Assembly (NCBI GenBank): GCA_946885435.1
Contig: CAMPGL010000033.1
Location: 1 to 15,019 of the forward strand
Reading direction: 5' to 3'
Length of the DNA stretch: 15,019 nucleotides
DNA from: an uncultured Brevundimonas sp.
GTDB taxonomy: Bacteria > Pseudomonadota > Alphaproteobacteria > Caulobacterales > Caulobacteraceae
Shown: piece by piece, positions 8,015 to 14,606 of the stretch
How positions within the stretch are numbered: position 1 is the stretch's first letter
How the letters are laid out: each line of letters opens with the position of its first letter
The notes under the pieces: model-generated
Seen by the model: only the letters and a program-made list of their open reading frames with translations
What the model was told of the DNA's origin: nothing
The model's database searches: none
Program-made: the position numbers and the translations under genes

Positions 8015-9418
8015 CTAGGCGTCCCCTCCCGGACCCATGTCGGCCAGCGCCTTCGCGACCTTCGAGGCGCGCGAGCCGTTCGATCCCTTGACCATCACGA
8101 TATCTCCGTCGCGCACCGCGCCGGTCACCATCGGGATCAGCGCGTCGGCGTCCTCGGCCCAGGCCCCGCGACGGCTCTCGGGCAAGGCCTCATGCAGCCA
8201 GCGCATGGCGGGCCCGGCCGTGAACACCTGGTCCAAGCGCGCCGCCTCTATGGCGTCGGCCAGCCCAGCGTGCAGCCGCTGCGACTCGTCGCCGAGCTCC
8301 AGCATGTCGGTCAGGGCCACGATGCGGCGCCCCCCTGGTCCCGGCTCGCGCGCGGCCAGGCTCATGAAACCCGCGCGCATGCTCAGGGGATTGGCGTTGT
8401 AACTCTCGTCCACCAGGGTGAAGGCTCCGCCGCCCGGCAGGCGCACCGTCCGCACCTGGCCCCGGCCTTCCAGCGGCTGGAAGGCCGACAGCGCGGCGAT
8501 TCCCGTCTCCATCGGCACGTCGAGCGCGTCCAGCATGAGCAGGACGGCCATGCTGTTTAGGCCCCAGTGCAGGCCGGACTGAGCCAGTTCGAAGCTGTGA
8601 GTCTCGCCCCAGATTCGGGCCCGGACCTGCGCCCCCTCTCCCACCGACTCGAAGCCGAGCAGACAGGCGTCGGCGCTCTCATCGGTGCCGAACACCGCGA
8701 TGCGCGCGCCGCGCTCCAGCGCCTCGTGCTTGAGCAGGTCGAACCAGACGTTGTCGCCGTTCAGCACCGCCACGCCGCCGGGGCCCAGGCCCTCGAAGAT
8801 CTCCGCCTTGGCGCGGGCGACGCCCTCTTCGCCGTCGGGGAAGTTCTCGATGTGGACGGGTCCGACCGTGGTCACGCAGACGGCGTGCGGCTGGACCATT
8901 CGCGACAGGGGCGCGATCTCGTCGGCGTGGTTCATGCCGATCTCGAAGACGGCGCGTTCGGTGTCGCGCGGCATGCGCGCGAGCGTCAGCGGCACGCCGA
9001 TGTGGTTGTTGAAGGACTTGACCGACGAATGCGCCGCGCCCGCCTGCGACAGCCCTGCGCGGATCGCCTGGGTGACGCTGGTCTTGCCGACCGAGCCGGT
9101 CACCGCCCCGCGCCGCGTCTGCGGCGCGCGGTCGCGCGCGTATCCGCCGAGCGCGACCAGGCCTTCCAGGATATCGGGCACGAGGACGAACGGTCCCCCG
9201 CTGACAGGCTCCGACACCAGCACGCCCGCCGCGCCCTTCTCGAAGGCCTGTCCGACGAAGCCGTGGCCGTCGCGCGCCCCCTTCAGCGCCACGAACAGGT
9301 CGCCCGGCTGCACCTCGCGGCTGTCGAAGGTCACGCCCGTGGCGGCGAACGATCCGTCCGCCAGCCCGCCCGTCGCCTCGGAGACCTCGGCCGAGGTCCA
9401 CAGGGCCTCATTCATCAC
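8015..9418 (-). CDS. murF: UDP-MurNAc-tripeptide--D-alanyl-D-alanine ligase MurF
   Basis: A 467-aa cytoplasmic Mur ligase that adds D-Ala-D-Ala, completing the UDP-MurNAc-pentapeptide. Visible motifs: FDSR (31-34) near the uridine site, P-loop TGSVGKTSV (107-115), NNHIGVPLTL (137-146), EIGMNHADEI (159-168), conserved lysine K204 in ARAKAEIF, GLNSMAVLLML (286-296), DESYNANP (337-344), DMLELG (371-376) and VKGSNGSR (443-450). Length is near E. coli MurF (452 aa). Two start codons stand side by side: GTG at 9418 (overlapping the murE stop as GTGA) and ATG at 9415 (sharing one base as TGATG). GAGGGA lies 6 nt before the GTG and 9 nt before the ATG, so either works and the difference is one residue. 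The gene ends with TAG directly before mraY. Confidence 0.97.
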   Translation of the reverse strand: MMNEALWTSAEVSEATGGLADGSFAATGVTFDSREVQPGDLFVALKGARDGHGFVGQAFEKGAAGVLVSEPVSGGPFVLVPDILEGLVALGGYARDRAPQTRRGAVTGSVGKTSVTQAIRAGLSQAGAAHSSVKSFNNHIGVPLTLARMPRDTERAVFEIGMNHADEIAPLSRMVQPHAVCVTTVGPVHIENFPDGEEGVARAKAEIFEGLGPGGVAVLNGDNVWFDLLKHEALERGARIAVFGTDESADACLLGFESVGEGAQVRARIWGETHSFELAQSGLHWGLNSMAVLLMLDALDVPMETGIAALSAFQPLEGRGQVRTVRLPGGGAFTLVDESYNANPLSMRAGFMSLAAREPGPGGRRIVALTDMLELGDESQRLHAGLADAIEAARLDQVFTAGPAMRWLHEALPESRRGAWAEDADALIPMVTGAVRDGDIVMVKGSNGSRASKVAKALADMGPGGDA

Positions 9419-10860
9419 GCAACTTCCCTCAGGGCCTCGGCGGCCACCGCCGCGTCGTCGAACGGATAGACCGTTTCGCCGACGATTTGACCCTGTTCGT
9501 GGCCCTTTCCGGCGACGATCAGCACATCGCCCTTCCTGAGGCCCGACACGGCGAAGGCGATGGCCTCGCGCCGGTCGCCGATCTCGCGGGCCTCGGGGCA
9601 GCCCTTCATGACTTCGGCGCGGATGGCGGCCGGGTCCTCGGAGCGCGGATTGTCGTCGGTGACCACCGCCGCGTCGGCCAGGCGGGCCGCGACCTCACCC
9701 ATCAACCTGCGCTTGCACCGATCACGGTCGCCACCGGCGCCGAACACGACCACGAGCCGGCCTGACGCGTGCGGCCGCAGGGCCTGCAGCACCGTCTCCA
9801 GCCCGTCCGGCGTATGTGCATAGTCGACATAGACCTCGCCGCCGTGGGGACTCACGCCCACGCGCTGAAGCCGGCCCGGCGCGCCCTTCAGCGTCTCGAG
9901 CGCCGCGATCACGGCCTCCGCCTTATCGCCGGCCGCGACGCAGAGCCCGGCCGCCACGAGCGCGTTCGAGGCCTGGAAGGCTCCGGCCAGCGGCAGGAGA
10001 ATGTCATAGGTCCGGCCGCCCGCGTCGATCGACAGGCGCTGGCCCTCGCCGGTGGCGCGCCGCGCGACCAGCGACAGGTCCCGCCCCCGCTCGCCCACTC
10101 CGAAGATGCTCAGACCCGCCATGATGCCGGCCCCGGCGAAGGCGTTGTAGGCGTCGGAGTCCGCATTCAGCACCGCGGTCCGTCCGCGCGGCAGCAGGGT
10201 GTCGAACAGGCGCAGCTTGGCCGCGCGATAGGCGGCCATGTCGTGGTGGTAGTCCAGGTGATCCTGGCTGAGGTTGGTGAAGGCCGCCGCCGTCAGGGCC
10301 ACACCGTCCAGCCGCCGCTGGTCTAGCCCGTGCGACGAGGCCTCCAGCGCCAGGTGGGTCACGCCCCGTCCGGCCAGGTCGGCCAGCAGGCGCGCGGCGT
10401 CGGCCGCGTCCGGGCTGGTCAGGCCGGGTCCGGTCAGGGCCTCGTCCCCGGCCATGACGCCGAGCGTGCCCATGCTGGCGCCGTGATGGCCCAGCGCCGT
10501 CCAGATCTGGCGGCAGAAGGCGGCGACCGAGGTCTTGCCGTTGGTGCCGGTGACCGCGACGCAGGTGCGCGGTTGTTTCCCGTAGAAGGCACGGGCTGCC
10601 AGCGCATAGGCGCGCCGAACGTCGCCGGACCGAACCAGCAGGGGCGCGGCGCCGTCCGGGGTGTCCTCGGGGGCCAGCACGGCCGCGGCGCCCTGCGTCA
10701 GGGCCTGCGGAATGAAGGCGCGGCCATCGGCACGCGCGCCCGGAAGCGCGGCGAACAGCGTCCCCGTCCCGACCCGGCGGCTGTCAGCGGTGACGCCCGT
10801 GATCACCGGATCGGTCGGGACGTCGCGGCGCAGGATTTCGGACAGCCGCAGGCCGGTCAT
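9415..10860 (-). CDS. murE: UDP-MurNAc-L-Ala-D-Glu--meso-diaminopimelate ligase MurE
   Basis: A 481-aa cytoplasmic Mur ligase that adds meso-diaminopimelate as the third residue of the stem peptide. Visible motifs: TADSRRV (24-30), P-loop GTNGKTS (105-111), LTSPDAAD (147-154), EASSHGL (173-179), NLSQDHLDYH (196-205), conserved lysine K215, DYAHTPDGLE (346-355), FGAGGDRDRCKRRLMG (373-388), TDDNPRSEDP (401-410) and GKGHE (451-455). The DNPR motif (403-406) marks specificity for meso-diaminopimelate rather than lysine. The frame remains open for 674 codons upstream across ftsI and into ftsL, but that stretch is not protein-like. The start MTGLRLSEIL at 10860 overlaps the ftsI stop as ATGA (10857-10860). 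The ribosome binding site is weak. Slight motif differences (TSPD for the usual TTPD, C-K-R-R for G-K-R-P) look tolerable. Confidence 0.97.
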   Translation of the reverse strand: MTGLRLSEILRRDVPTDPVITGVTADSRRVGTGTLFAALPGARADGRAFIPQALTQGAAAVLAPEDTPDGAAPLLVRSGDVRRAYALAARAFYGKQPRTCVAVTGTNGKTSVAAFCRQIWTALGHHGASMGTLGVMAGDEALTGPGLTSPDAADAARLLADLAGRGVTHLALEASSHGLDQRRLDGVALTAAAFTNLSQDHLDYHHDMAAYRAAKLRLFDTLLPRGRTAVLNADSDAYNAFAGAGIMAGLSIFGVGERGRDLSLVARRATGEGQRLSIDAGGRTYDILLPLAGAFQASNALVAAGLCVAAGDKAEAVIAALETLKGAPGRLQRVGVSPHGGEVYVDYAHTPDGLETVLQALRPHASGRLVVVFGAGGDRDRCKRRLMGEVAARLADAAVVTDDNPRSEDPAAIRAEVMKGCPEAREIGDRREAIAFAVSGLRKGDVLIVAGKGHEQGQIVGETVYPFDDAAVAAEALREVA

Positions 10861-12632
10861 CGCGGCCCCGCCAGGGATGCGTCTTCCGACAACGGCAGGG
10901 CCTCGGCCTCGCTGGCGCTCAGCACCTCGAACCGGCGCTCGACGCCGAGGAAGGGCGCGATGCGGCGGATGACCCGACCGACGGCCGGGGCGGCGGTCAT
11001 GCCTGCGGTGCGCGCGCCGCCCGAGGCCTCGCTGCCGCGCGGCTCGTCGAGCAGGATCATGACCAGGTAGCGGTCGGCGTCGACCGGCCCTTCCGTCGGG
11101 AAGACCGAGACGAAGGACGAGGTGACGCGCGTTCGGTCGACCCGGCCGTTGGTGTACTTCTCGGCGGTGCCGGTCTTGCCGCCGACGCTGAAGCCTTCGA
11201 CTGCGGCGCGACGGCCAGAGCCCCGCTCCACGTTCAGCCGCATCAGCCGCAGCATCCGCATCGAGGTGACTTCGGTGATGATCCGCTGGCCCTGCGGACG
11301 CCGGCCCGCCGGGACCGGGCGCAGCGTCAGGGGCACGTAGCGGCCGCCGTTCATGATGGCGCCCACCCCCGCCGCAACGTGCAGCGGCGTCACCGCCATG
11401 GCGTGACCGAAGGAGGCCGAGGCGACGGTGTTGGCGTCCCAGCGGCGCGGCGTCAGCGGAGCCGCGGACTCGGCCAGGCCGATGCGCTGCCGGTCCAGCA
11501 GGCCGAAGGACCGATAGTAGTCCTGCATGACCTGCGATCCCATCAGGGCTGCGACTCGCGACGTACCGACATTCGAGGAGTGGAGGAAAACCTCCTCGAC
11601 ACTCATGGGCCGATTCTGGGCGTGGAAATCGTTGATCGTGCGCCCCGCCATGCGCAGGGGCGAACCGGTGTCGATGACCGTGTCGATATCGACACGCCCG
11701 CTGTCCAGGCCGGCGGCGATCGAGAAGATCTTGAAGGTCGAGCCCATCTCCCAGACCTGGCCCGCGGCGCGGTTGACCATGGCTGAGGCGTCCGCCTGGC
11801 CGCGCCGGTTCGGGTCGAAGTCCGGATAGCTGGCCATGGCCAGGATTTCGCCGGTCTGGACGTTGGTCACGATGCCGACGGCGCCCACGACACGCTGGTC
11901 GACTGCCACGGCTTCCAGCTCCGTCTCCAGCGCGCCCTGAACCCGCAGGTCGATGGACAGGGGCACCGCTCCGCCGTCGGCGCCGGCCGCGCGGATGTCG
12001 GCGTCGAAGGCGCGCTCGAAGCCAGCCGCGCCCTCCCCGTCCGCATTGGCGAAGCCCACGACGTGCGCGGCCAGGTCGTCGAGCGGATAGACGCGGGCGT
12101 CCTCCTCCTCGAAGTGCAGCCCGCCCAGCGCCAGGTCGTGCAGCCGCGCCCGCTCGGCGGCGGTCAGGCCGCCCACTACGAAGGCGCGGTCGTCGCCCGC
12201 CAGCACCGTCGCCAGCCGCCGGCGTCCGGCGGCCGACAGCTCCGGCATGGCGCGCAGGACGGCGTTGCGGACATAGGCGCGGTCGAAGGTCTCTACAGGA
12301 TCGATGACCAGCCGGTAGTGCGGCAGGTTGGTCGCCATCAGCAGGCCGTTGCGGTCGGTCAGGTCGCCGCGCTGCAGCACCGGCGCGCCGCCTCGGCCGA
12401 GCGGCGCGTCGAGCCCCGAGAACAGCGCCGCCCGGATCGCGCCTACCGCCAGTCCGGCGAAGATCAGTCCGAACAGGCAGGACACCAGCAGGATGCGCAC
12501 CCGGGTGTCGTTCTCGGCCTTGCCCTCGGCGCGGGCGCGCTCGAAGGTGTGCTCCAGGCTCTGGATCCAGTCGAGCAGCCGCCGGGTGGGCAGGCGCACG
12601 CCGATGCGGGGCGGCAGGCCGGCGAGGCTCAT
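10857..12632 (-). CDS. ftsI: Septal peptidoglycan transpeptidase FtsI (penicillin-binding protein 3, class B)
   Basis: A 591-aa class B penicillin-binding protein that cross-links septal peptidoglycan with FtsW. It has a basic cytoplasmic N-terminus and one membrane anchor at about 46-68. A PBP dimerisation/pedestal domain follows (RGDLTDRNG at 88-96), then the transpeptidase domain. The three active-site motifs are present: S-T-F-K (298-301) with nucleophile Ser298, S-S-N (352-354) and KTGTA (486-490). Length matches E. coli FtsI (588 aa). The ATG at 12632 overlaps the ftsL stop as ATGA (12629-12632), with GGAGG 7 nt upstream. A longer frame starting at 12911 would run through ftsL without any family similarity and was not used. 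The gene lies between ftsL and murE, the standard ftsI position. A tail after about residue 570 is acidic and probably not catalytic. Confidence 0.98.
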   Translation of the reverse strand: MSLAGLPPRIGVRLPTRRLLDWIQSLEHTFERARAEGKAENDTRVRILLVSCLFGLIFAGLAVGAIRAALFSGLDAPLGRGGAPVLQRGDLTDRNGLLMATNLPHYRLVIDPVETFDRAYVRNAVLRAMPELSAAGRRRLATVLAGDDRAFVVGGLTAAERARLHDLALGGLHFEEEDARVYPLDDLAAHVVGFANADGEGAAGFERAFDADIRAAGADGGAVPLSIDLRVQGALETELEAVAVDQRVVGAVGIVTNVQTGEILAMASYPDFDPNRRGQADASAMVNRAAGQVWEMGSTFKIFSIAAGLDSGRVDIDTVIDTGSPLRMAGRTINDFHAQNRPMSVEEVFLHSSNVGTSRVAALMGSQVMQDYYRSFGLLDRQRIGLAESAAPLTPRRWDANTVASASFGHAMAVTPLHVAAGVGAIMNGGRYVPLTLRPVPAGRRPQGQRIITEVTSMRMLRLMRLNVERGSGRRAAVEGFSVGGKTGTAEKYTNGRVDRTRVTSSFVSVFPTEGPVDADRYLVMILLDEPRGSEASGGARTAGMTAAPAVGRVIRRIAPFLGVERRFEVLSASEAEALPLSEDASLAGPR

Positions 12633-12970
12633 TGCGTGGCCTCCGCGGGCTCTTGTTGGCCAGTCGGCAGCACGACCGGCAGAACCTCGGGCGAGGCTTC
12701 CTGCTCGGCGTCGAGCGGCTGCAGCTGCAGGTGGGCGTCGACGAGGGCCTGGAGGCGCGCCGGCTGTTCCAGATGCGCGGCCTCGGCGCGCAGCAGGCGC
12801 AGGTCGCGCTGCGCCTGGGCGATTTCCGTTTCGAGCTCGCGGATGGCCGCGCGCTCGTCCGCGCCCGCAGCCTTGGCCACATAGACCCACAGGATCAGCG
12901 CGCCGAGGCACACGACCGCCGCGATCTCCAGCGCTCTCAGGATGCCGCGTCCGCCCACCGCCGCGCTCAT
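12629..12970 (-). CDS. ftsL: Cell division protein FtsL
   Basis: A 113-aa bitopic inner-membrane protein of the divisome. In the known system it forms a complex with FtsQ and FtsB and helps activate FtsW-FtsI. A short N-terminus is followed by one membrane helix at about 13-33. A charged, heptad-like segment comes next (about 38-70, rich in E, R, A and L), fitting the periplasmic coiled coil. The C-terminal part (85-113) is acidic and proline-containing, and looks disordered. FtsL sequences are poorly conserved, so the call rests on size, topology and position between rsmH and ftsI (E. coli FtsL is 121 aa). The ATG at 12970 overlaps the rsmH stop as ATGA (12967-12970) with GGAGG 8 nt upstream, and the gene overlaps ftsI by 4 bp at its end. 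Confidence 0.9.
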   Translation of the reverse strand: MSAAVGGRGILRALEIAAVVCLGALILWVYVAKAAGADERAAIRELETEIAQAQRDLRLLRAEAAHLEQPARLQALVDAHLQLQPLDAEQEASPEVLPVVLPTGQQEPAEATQ

Positions 12971-13905
12971 GCCGCCTGCCTCCAGGCTGGGGCCTCGGTG
13001 CGCCGCGCCGCGCGCAGGCGGGCCGAGCGGGAACGAGGATTGACGGACGTCTCTTCGGGAGTCGCCTCGATGGCGCCCTTGCCGATCAGCTCGAAGGTCG
13101 GGGCAGGCCCTTGCGCCTGCGGGGGCAGATGGCGGGAGCCGGAACCCGTCTTGCCGGCGCGCTCGGCCAGGAAGCGCTTCACCAGCCGGTCCTCCAGCGA
13201 GTGGAAAGTCACCACCGCCAGCCGGCCGCCCGGGCGCAGGATGCGCTCGGCCGCCCGCAGGCCCGCCTCCAGCTCGCCCAGCTCGTCATTGACCGCGATC
13301 CGGAGCGCCTGGAACGAGCGCGTGGCCGGATGCACCGGAGCGCCACGCCGGCCGCCCAGCGCCTTTTCGATCACGGCGGCCAGGTCCAGCGTGCGGCTGA
13401 ACGGCTCCACGGCCCGGCGGCGCAGGATGGCGGTGGCGATGCGGCCGGACTCGCGCTCTTCGCCGTAGTCGCGCAGCAGCTTGGCCAGCGGCCCGTGGTC
13501 CATGGTGTTGACGAGGTCGGCCGCTGTCGGCCCGTCCGCGCCCATGCGCATGTCGAGCGGGCCGTCCTTCTGGAACGAGAAGCCGCGTTCGGCCTGGTCC
13601 AGCTGCATGGACGAGACGCCGATATCCAGCGCCACCCCGTCACAGGCCTGTTCGCCGAGTTCGTCCTCCATCTCGGAGAAGCGGCGCTCGACCAGACGGA
13701 AGCGGTCCCCAAAATCGGCGGCCAGCCGCTCCGCGTGCGGCTGCACGGTCGGGTCGCGGTCGAAGCCGATGACATCGGCGCCCCGCTCAAGGAAGGCGCG
13801 CGAATAACCGCCGGCGCCGAAGGTCCCATCGACGATCAGCCTGCCCGGACCGGGCGCCACGGCCTCCACCACCTCGTTCAGCAGGACCGAGAGGTGGGGG
13901 CTCAT
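12967..13905 (-). CDS. rsmH: 16S rRNA (cytosine-1402-N4)-methyltransferase RsmH (MraW)
   Basis: A 312-aa SAM-dependent methyltransferase that methylates N4 of C1402 in 16S rRNA, in the decoding centre. Visible family signatures: [12 protein letters not shown] (4-15), [16 protein letters not shown] (25-40) for SAM binding, FDRDP (48-52), [10 protein letters not shown] (94-103), [14 protein letters not shown] (108-121), [18 protein letters not shown] (192-209), TFHSLEDR (233-240) and [10 protein letters not shown] (289-298). Length equals E. coli RsmH (313 aa) within one residue. The frame extends upstream to 14085, but the 60 extra residues overlap mraZ and are not family-like. The ATG at 13905 overlaps the mraZ stop as ATGA (13902-13905). 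The purine-rich GGGGGCGG upstream is only a modest ribosome binding site. Confidence 0.98.
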   Translation of the reverse strand: MSPHLSVLLNEVVEAVAPGPGRLIVDGTFGAGGYSRAFLERGADVIGFDRDPTVQPHAERLAADFGDRFRLVERRFSEMEDELGEQACDGVALDIGVSSMQLDQAERGFSFQKDGPLDMRMGADGPTAADLVNTMDHGPLAKLLRDYGEERESGRIATAILRRRAVEPFSRTLDLAAVIEKALGGRRGAPVHPATRSFQALRIAVNDELGELEAGLRAAERILRPGGRLAVVTFHSLEDRLVKRFLAERAGKTGSGSRHLPPQAQGPAPTFELIGKGAIEATPEETSVNPRSRSARLRAARRTEAPAWRQAA

Positions 13906-14375
13906 GCGCCGCCCCCGAGCTTCAGGCTGGCCGCCCGCTTCAACTCGCCCAGCTCCGCCAGCCCCTCGCGCGCCACGCGGCGCTGTTCGGCGCGCCAGGC
14001 GCGATGAACGTCCGGACGCCAGATCTGGAAACGGTCGCGCAGGCCCACGATCACCACCGTGTCCGTCAGGCCGAACTCCTCGCACAGGCTTTCCGGCAGG
14101 GTGATGCGGCCCGCGGTGTCATAGGACAGACGGCGCTGCTGGCCGAAGACGGCGTCCTCCAGCGCGGTCCTCAGCCGATGGCCGAAGGGCAGCTCGTCGA
14201 TGACCCGCTGATACTGGGAGAACAGAGCGTCGCCGCCCGCCTCGATGCAGTCGGCCTCGATGGACGGGAAGCAGAAGACGCCCTCGGCCGAACCGGTCGC
14301 AGGGGTGCGGTAATCCTGCGGCACGACGAAGCGCCGCTTGGTGTCGAGCTGCTTCTCGAAGGTCGAGAGAAACAC
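13902..14375 (-). CDS. mraZ: Transcriptional regulator / division cluster repressor MraZ
   Basis: A 157-aa protein with two SpoVT-AbrB-like DNA-binding repeats. The first carries DTKRR (11-15) followed by FVVPQDYR, and the second DTAGR (86-90) followed by ITLPESL; both match the DXXXR signature of MraZ. In E. coli and mollicutes MraZ forms a ring-shaped oligomer that binds repeats upstream of its own gene and represses (or in some species activates) the dcw operon. Length is near E. coli MraZ (152 aa). The start is GTG at 14375, giving the family-typical [11 protein letters not shown]; only a weak AGGCGG lies directly upstream. The gene heads the cluster, overlaps rsmH by 4 bp, and a TGGG repeat array (14443-14476) lies 68 bp upstream of its start, consistent with autoregulation. 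Confidence 0.96.
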   Translation of the reverse strand: MFLSTFEKQLDTKRRFVVPQDYRTPATGSAEGVFCFPSIEADCIEAGGDALFSQYQRVIDELPFGHRLRTALEDAVFGQQRRLSYDTAGRITLPESLCEEFGLTDTVVIVGLRDRFQIWRPDVHRAWRAEQRRVAREGLAELGELKRAASLKLGGGA

Positions 14376-14416
14376 CCGCCTACCCCAGGCCTGCTTGGCC
14401 CGCCCCTGCCCGGCTT

Positions 14417-14433
14417 CGTCGGCCCCTCCGACG
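14417..14433 (-). promoter_or_regulatory. Small hairpin in the mraZ leader
   Basis: CGTCGG (14417-14422) pairs with CCGACG (14428-14433) as a perfect 6-bp stem with a 5-nt loop, which reads AGGGG in the transcript. It is 42 bp upstream of the mraZ GTG and downstream of the TGGG array. No T-run follows, so it is not an obvious terminator; it may simply structure the leader. A stem this short in GC-rich DNA may also be chance. Confidence 0.3.
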
Positions 14434-14442
14434 CGTCATACC

Positions 14443-14476
14443 GGGGATGATTTGGGTTAACATGGGACAGAGTGGG
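14443..14476. promoter_or_regulatory. Candidate MraZ operator: TGGG repeats at 10-bp spacing
   Basis: On the plus strand, TGGG occurs at 14453, 14463 and 14473, exactly 10 bp apart, and a degenerate GGGG lies in phase at 14443. TGAC at 14483 and 14493 continues the phase but loses the core. Known MraZ sites in E. coli are TGGGN direct repeats separated by 5-nt spacers, which is the same 10-bp period. The array is 68 bp upstream of the mraZ start, in the only plausible promoter region of the cluster. Here TGGG reads on the strand opposite to mraZ. Binding by the MraZ encoded next door is inferred from motif, spacing and position. Confidence 0.75.
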
Positions 14477-14562
14477 ACGCAATGACACTTGTTGACGTTT
14501 GCTTCACCATAAGGGCGAAAACACGCCAATCGCAGTTAAGGATTGGAACACAGCAAGAACAC

Positions 14563-14578
14563 GCCGAGTATTCCCGGC
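14563..14578 (-). terminator. Weak candidate terminator hairpin after rnpB
   Basis: GCCGAG (14563-14568) and CCCGGC (14573-14578) form a 6-bp stem containing one G-U pair and a 4-nt loop. On the minus strand it lies about 29 nt beyond the 3' end of the RNase P RNA. Downstream bases (GTGTTCTTGCTG) are only mildly T-rich, so termination efficiency would be low or the hairpin may be incidental. No better terminator is visible between rnpB and mraZ. Confidence 0.3.
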
Positions 14579-14606
14579 TTGAAGCTTGACCATTGGGGAG
14601 AAGCGT

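Larger units (their letters stand above)
14376..14606 (-). other. Intergenic region between rnpB and mraZ
   Basis: The only gap longer than 50 bp in the window. In transcription order it holds a weak hairpin after rnpB (14563-14578), an AT-richer stretch (about 14480-14560) where a promoter for the dcw cluster would be expected, the TGGG repeat array (14443-14476), and a leader hairpin (14417-14433) before mraZ. I looked for a minus-strand promoter. A TTGCGT with TAACCC 17 bp downstream, straddling the repeat array, is the best spaced pair I found, but both hexamers are poor and I do not call it. No CtrA-type TTAA-N7-TTAA site and no DnaA box is seen. No protein-coding frame here looks real. 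Confidence 0.6.

Noticed and set aside
7004..8560. A 518-codon open frame on the plus strand opposite mraY and murF
   Set aside because: It is antisense to two clearly conserved genes. Its translation is rich in H, R, Q, D and G, with no domain, as expected from the complementary strand of GC-rich genes.
9415..12882. A single 1155-codon frame that could suggest a PBP-MurE fusion
   Set aside because: Only the last 481 codons are MurE. The upstream 674 codons are the wrong frame through ftsI and into ftsL; the real ftsI frame has intact SxxK, SxN and KTG motifs and its own stop.
12967..14085. RsmH start 60 codons upstream at 14085
   Set aside because: The extra residues overlap mraZ, are Arg/Gly-rich and have no counterpart in the family; [13 protein letters not shown] is the normal N-terminus.
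14492..14497. TTGACG on the plus strand as the -35 of a rightward promoter
   Set aside because: No convincing -10 follows at the right spacing, and it would transcribe antisense into rnpB. It more likely belongs to the phased repeat tract.
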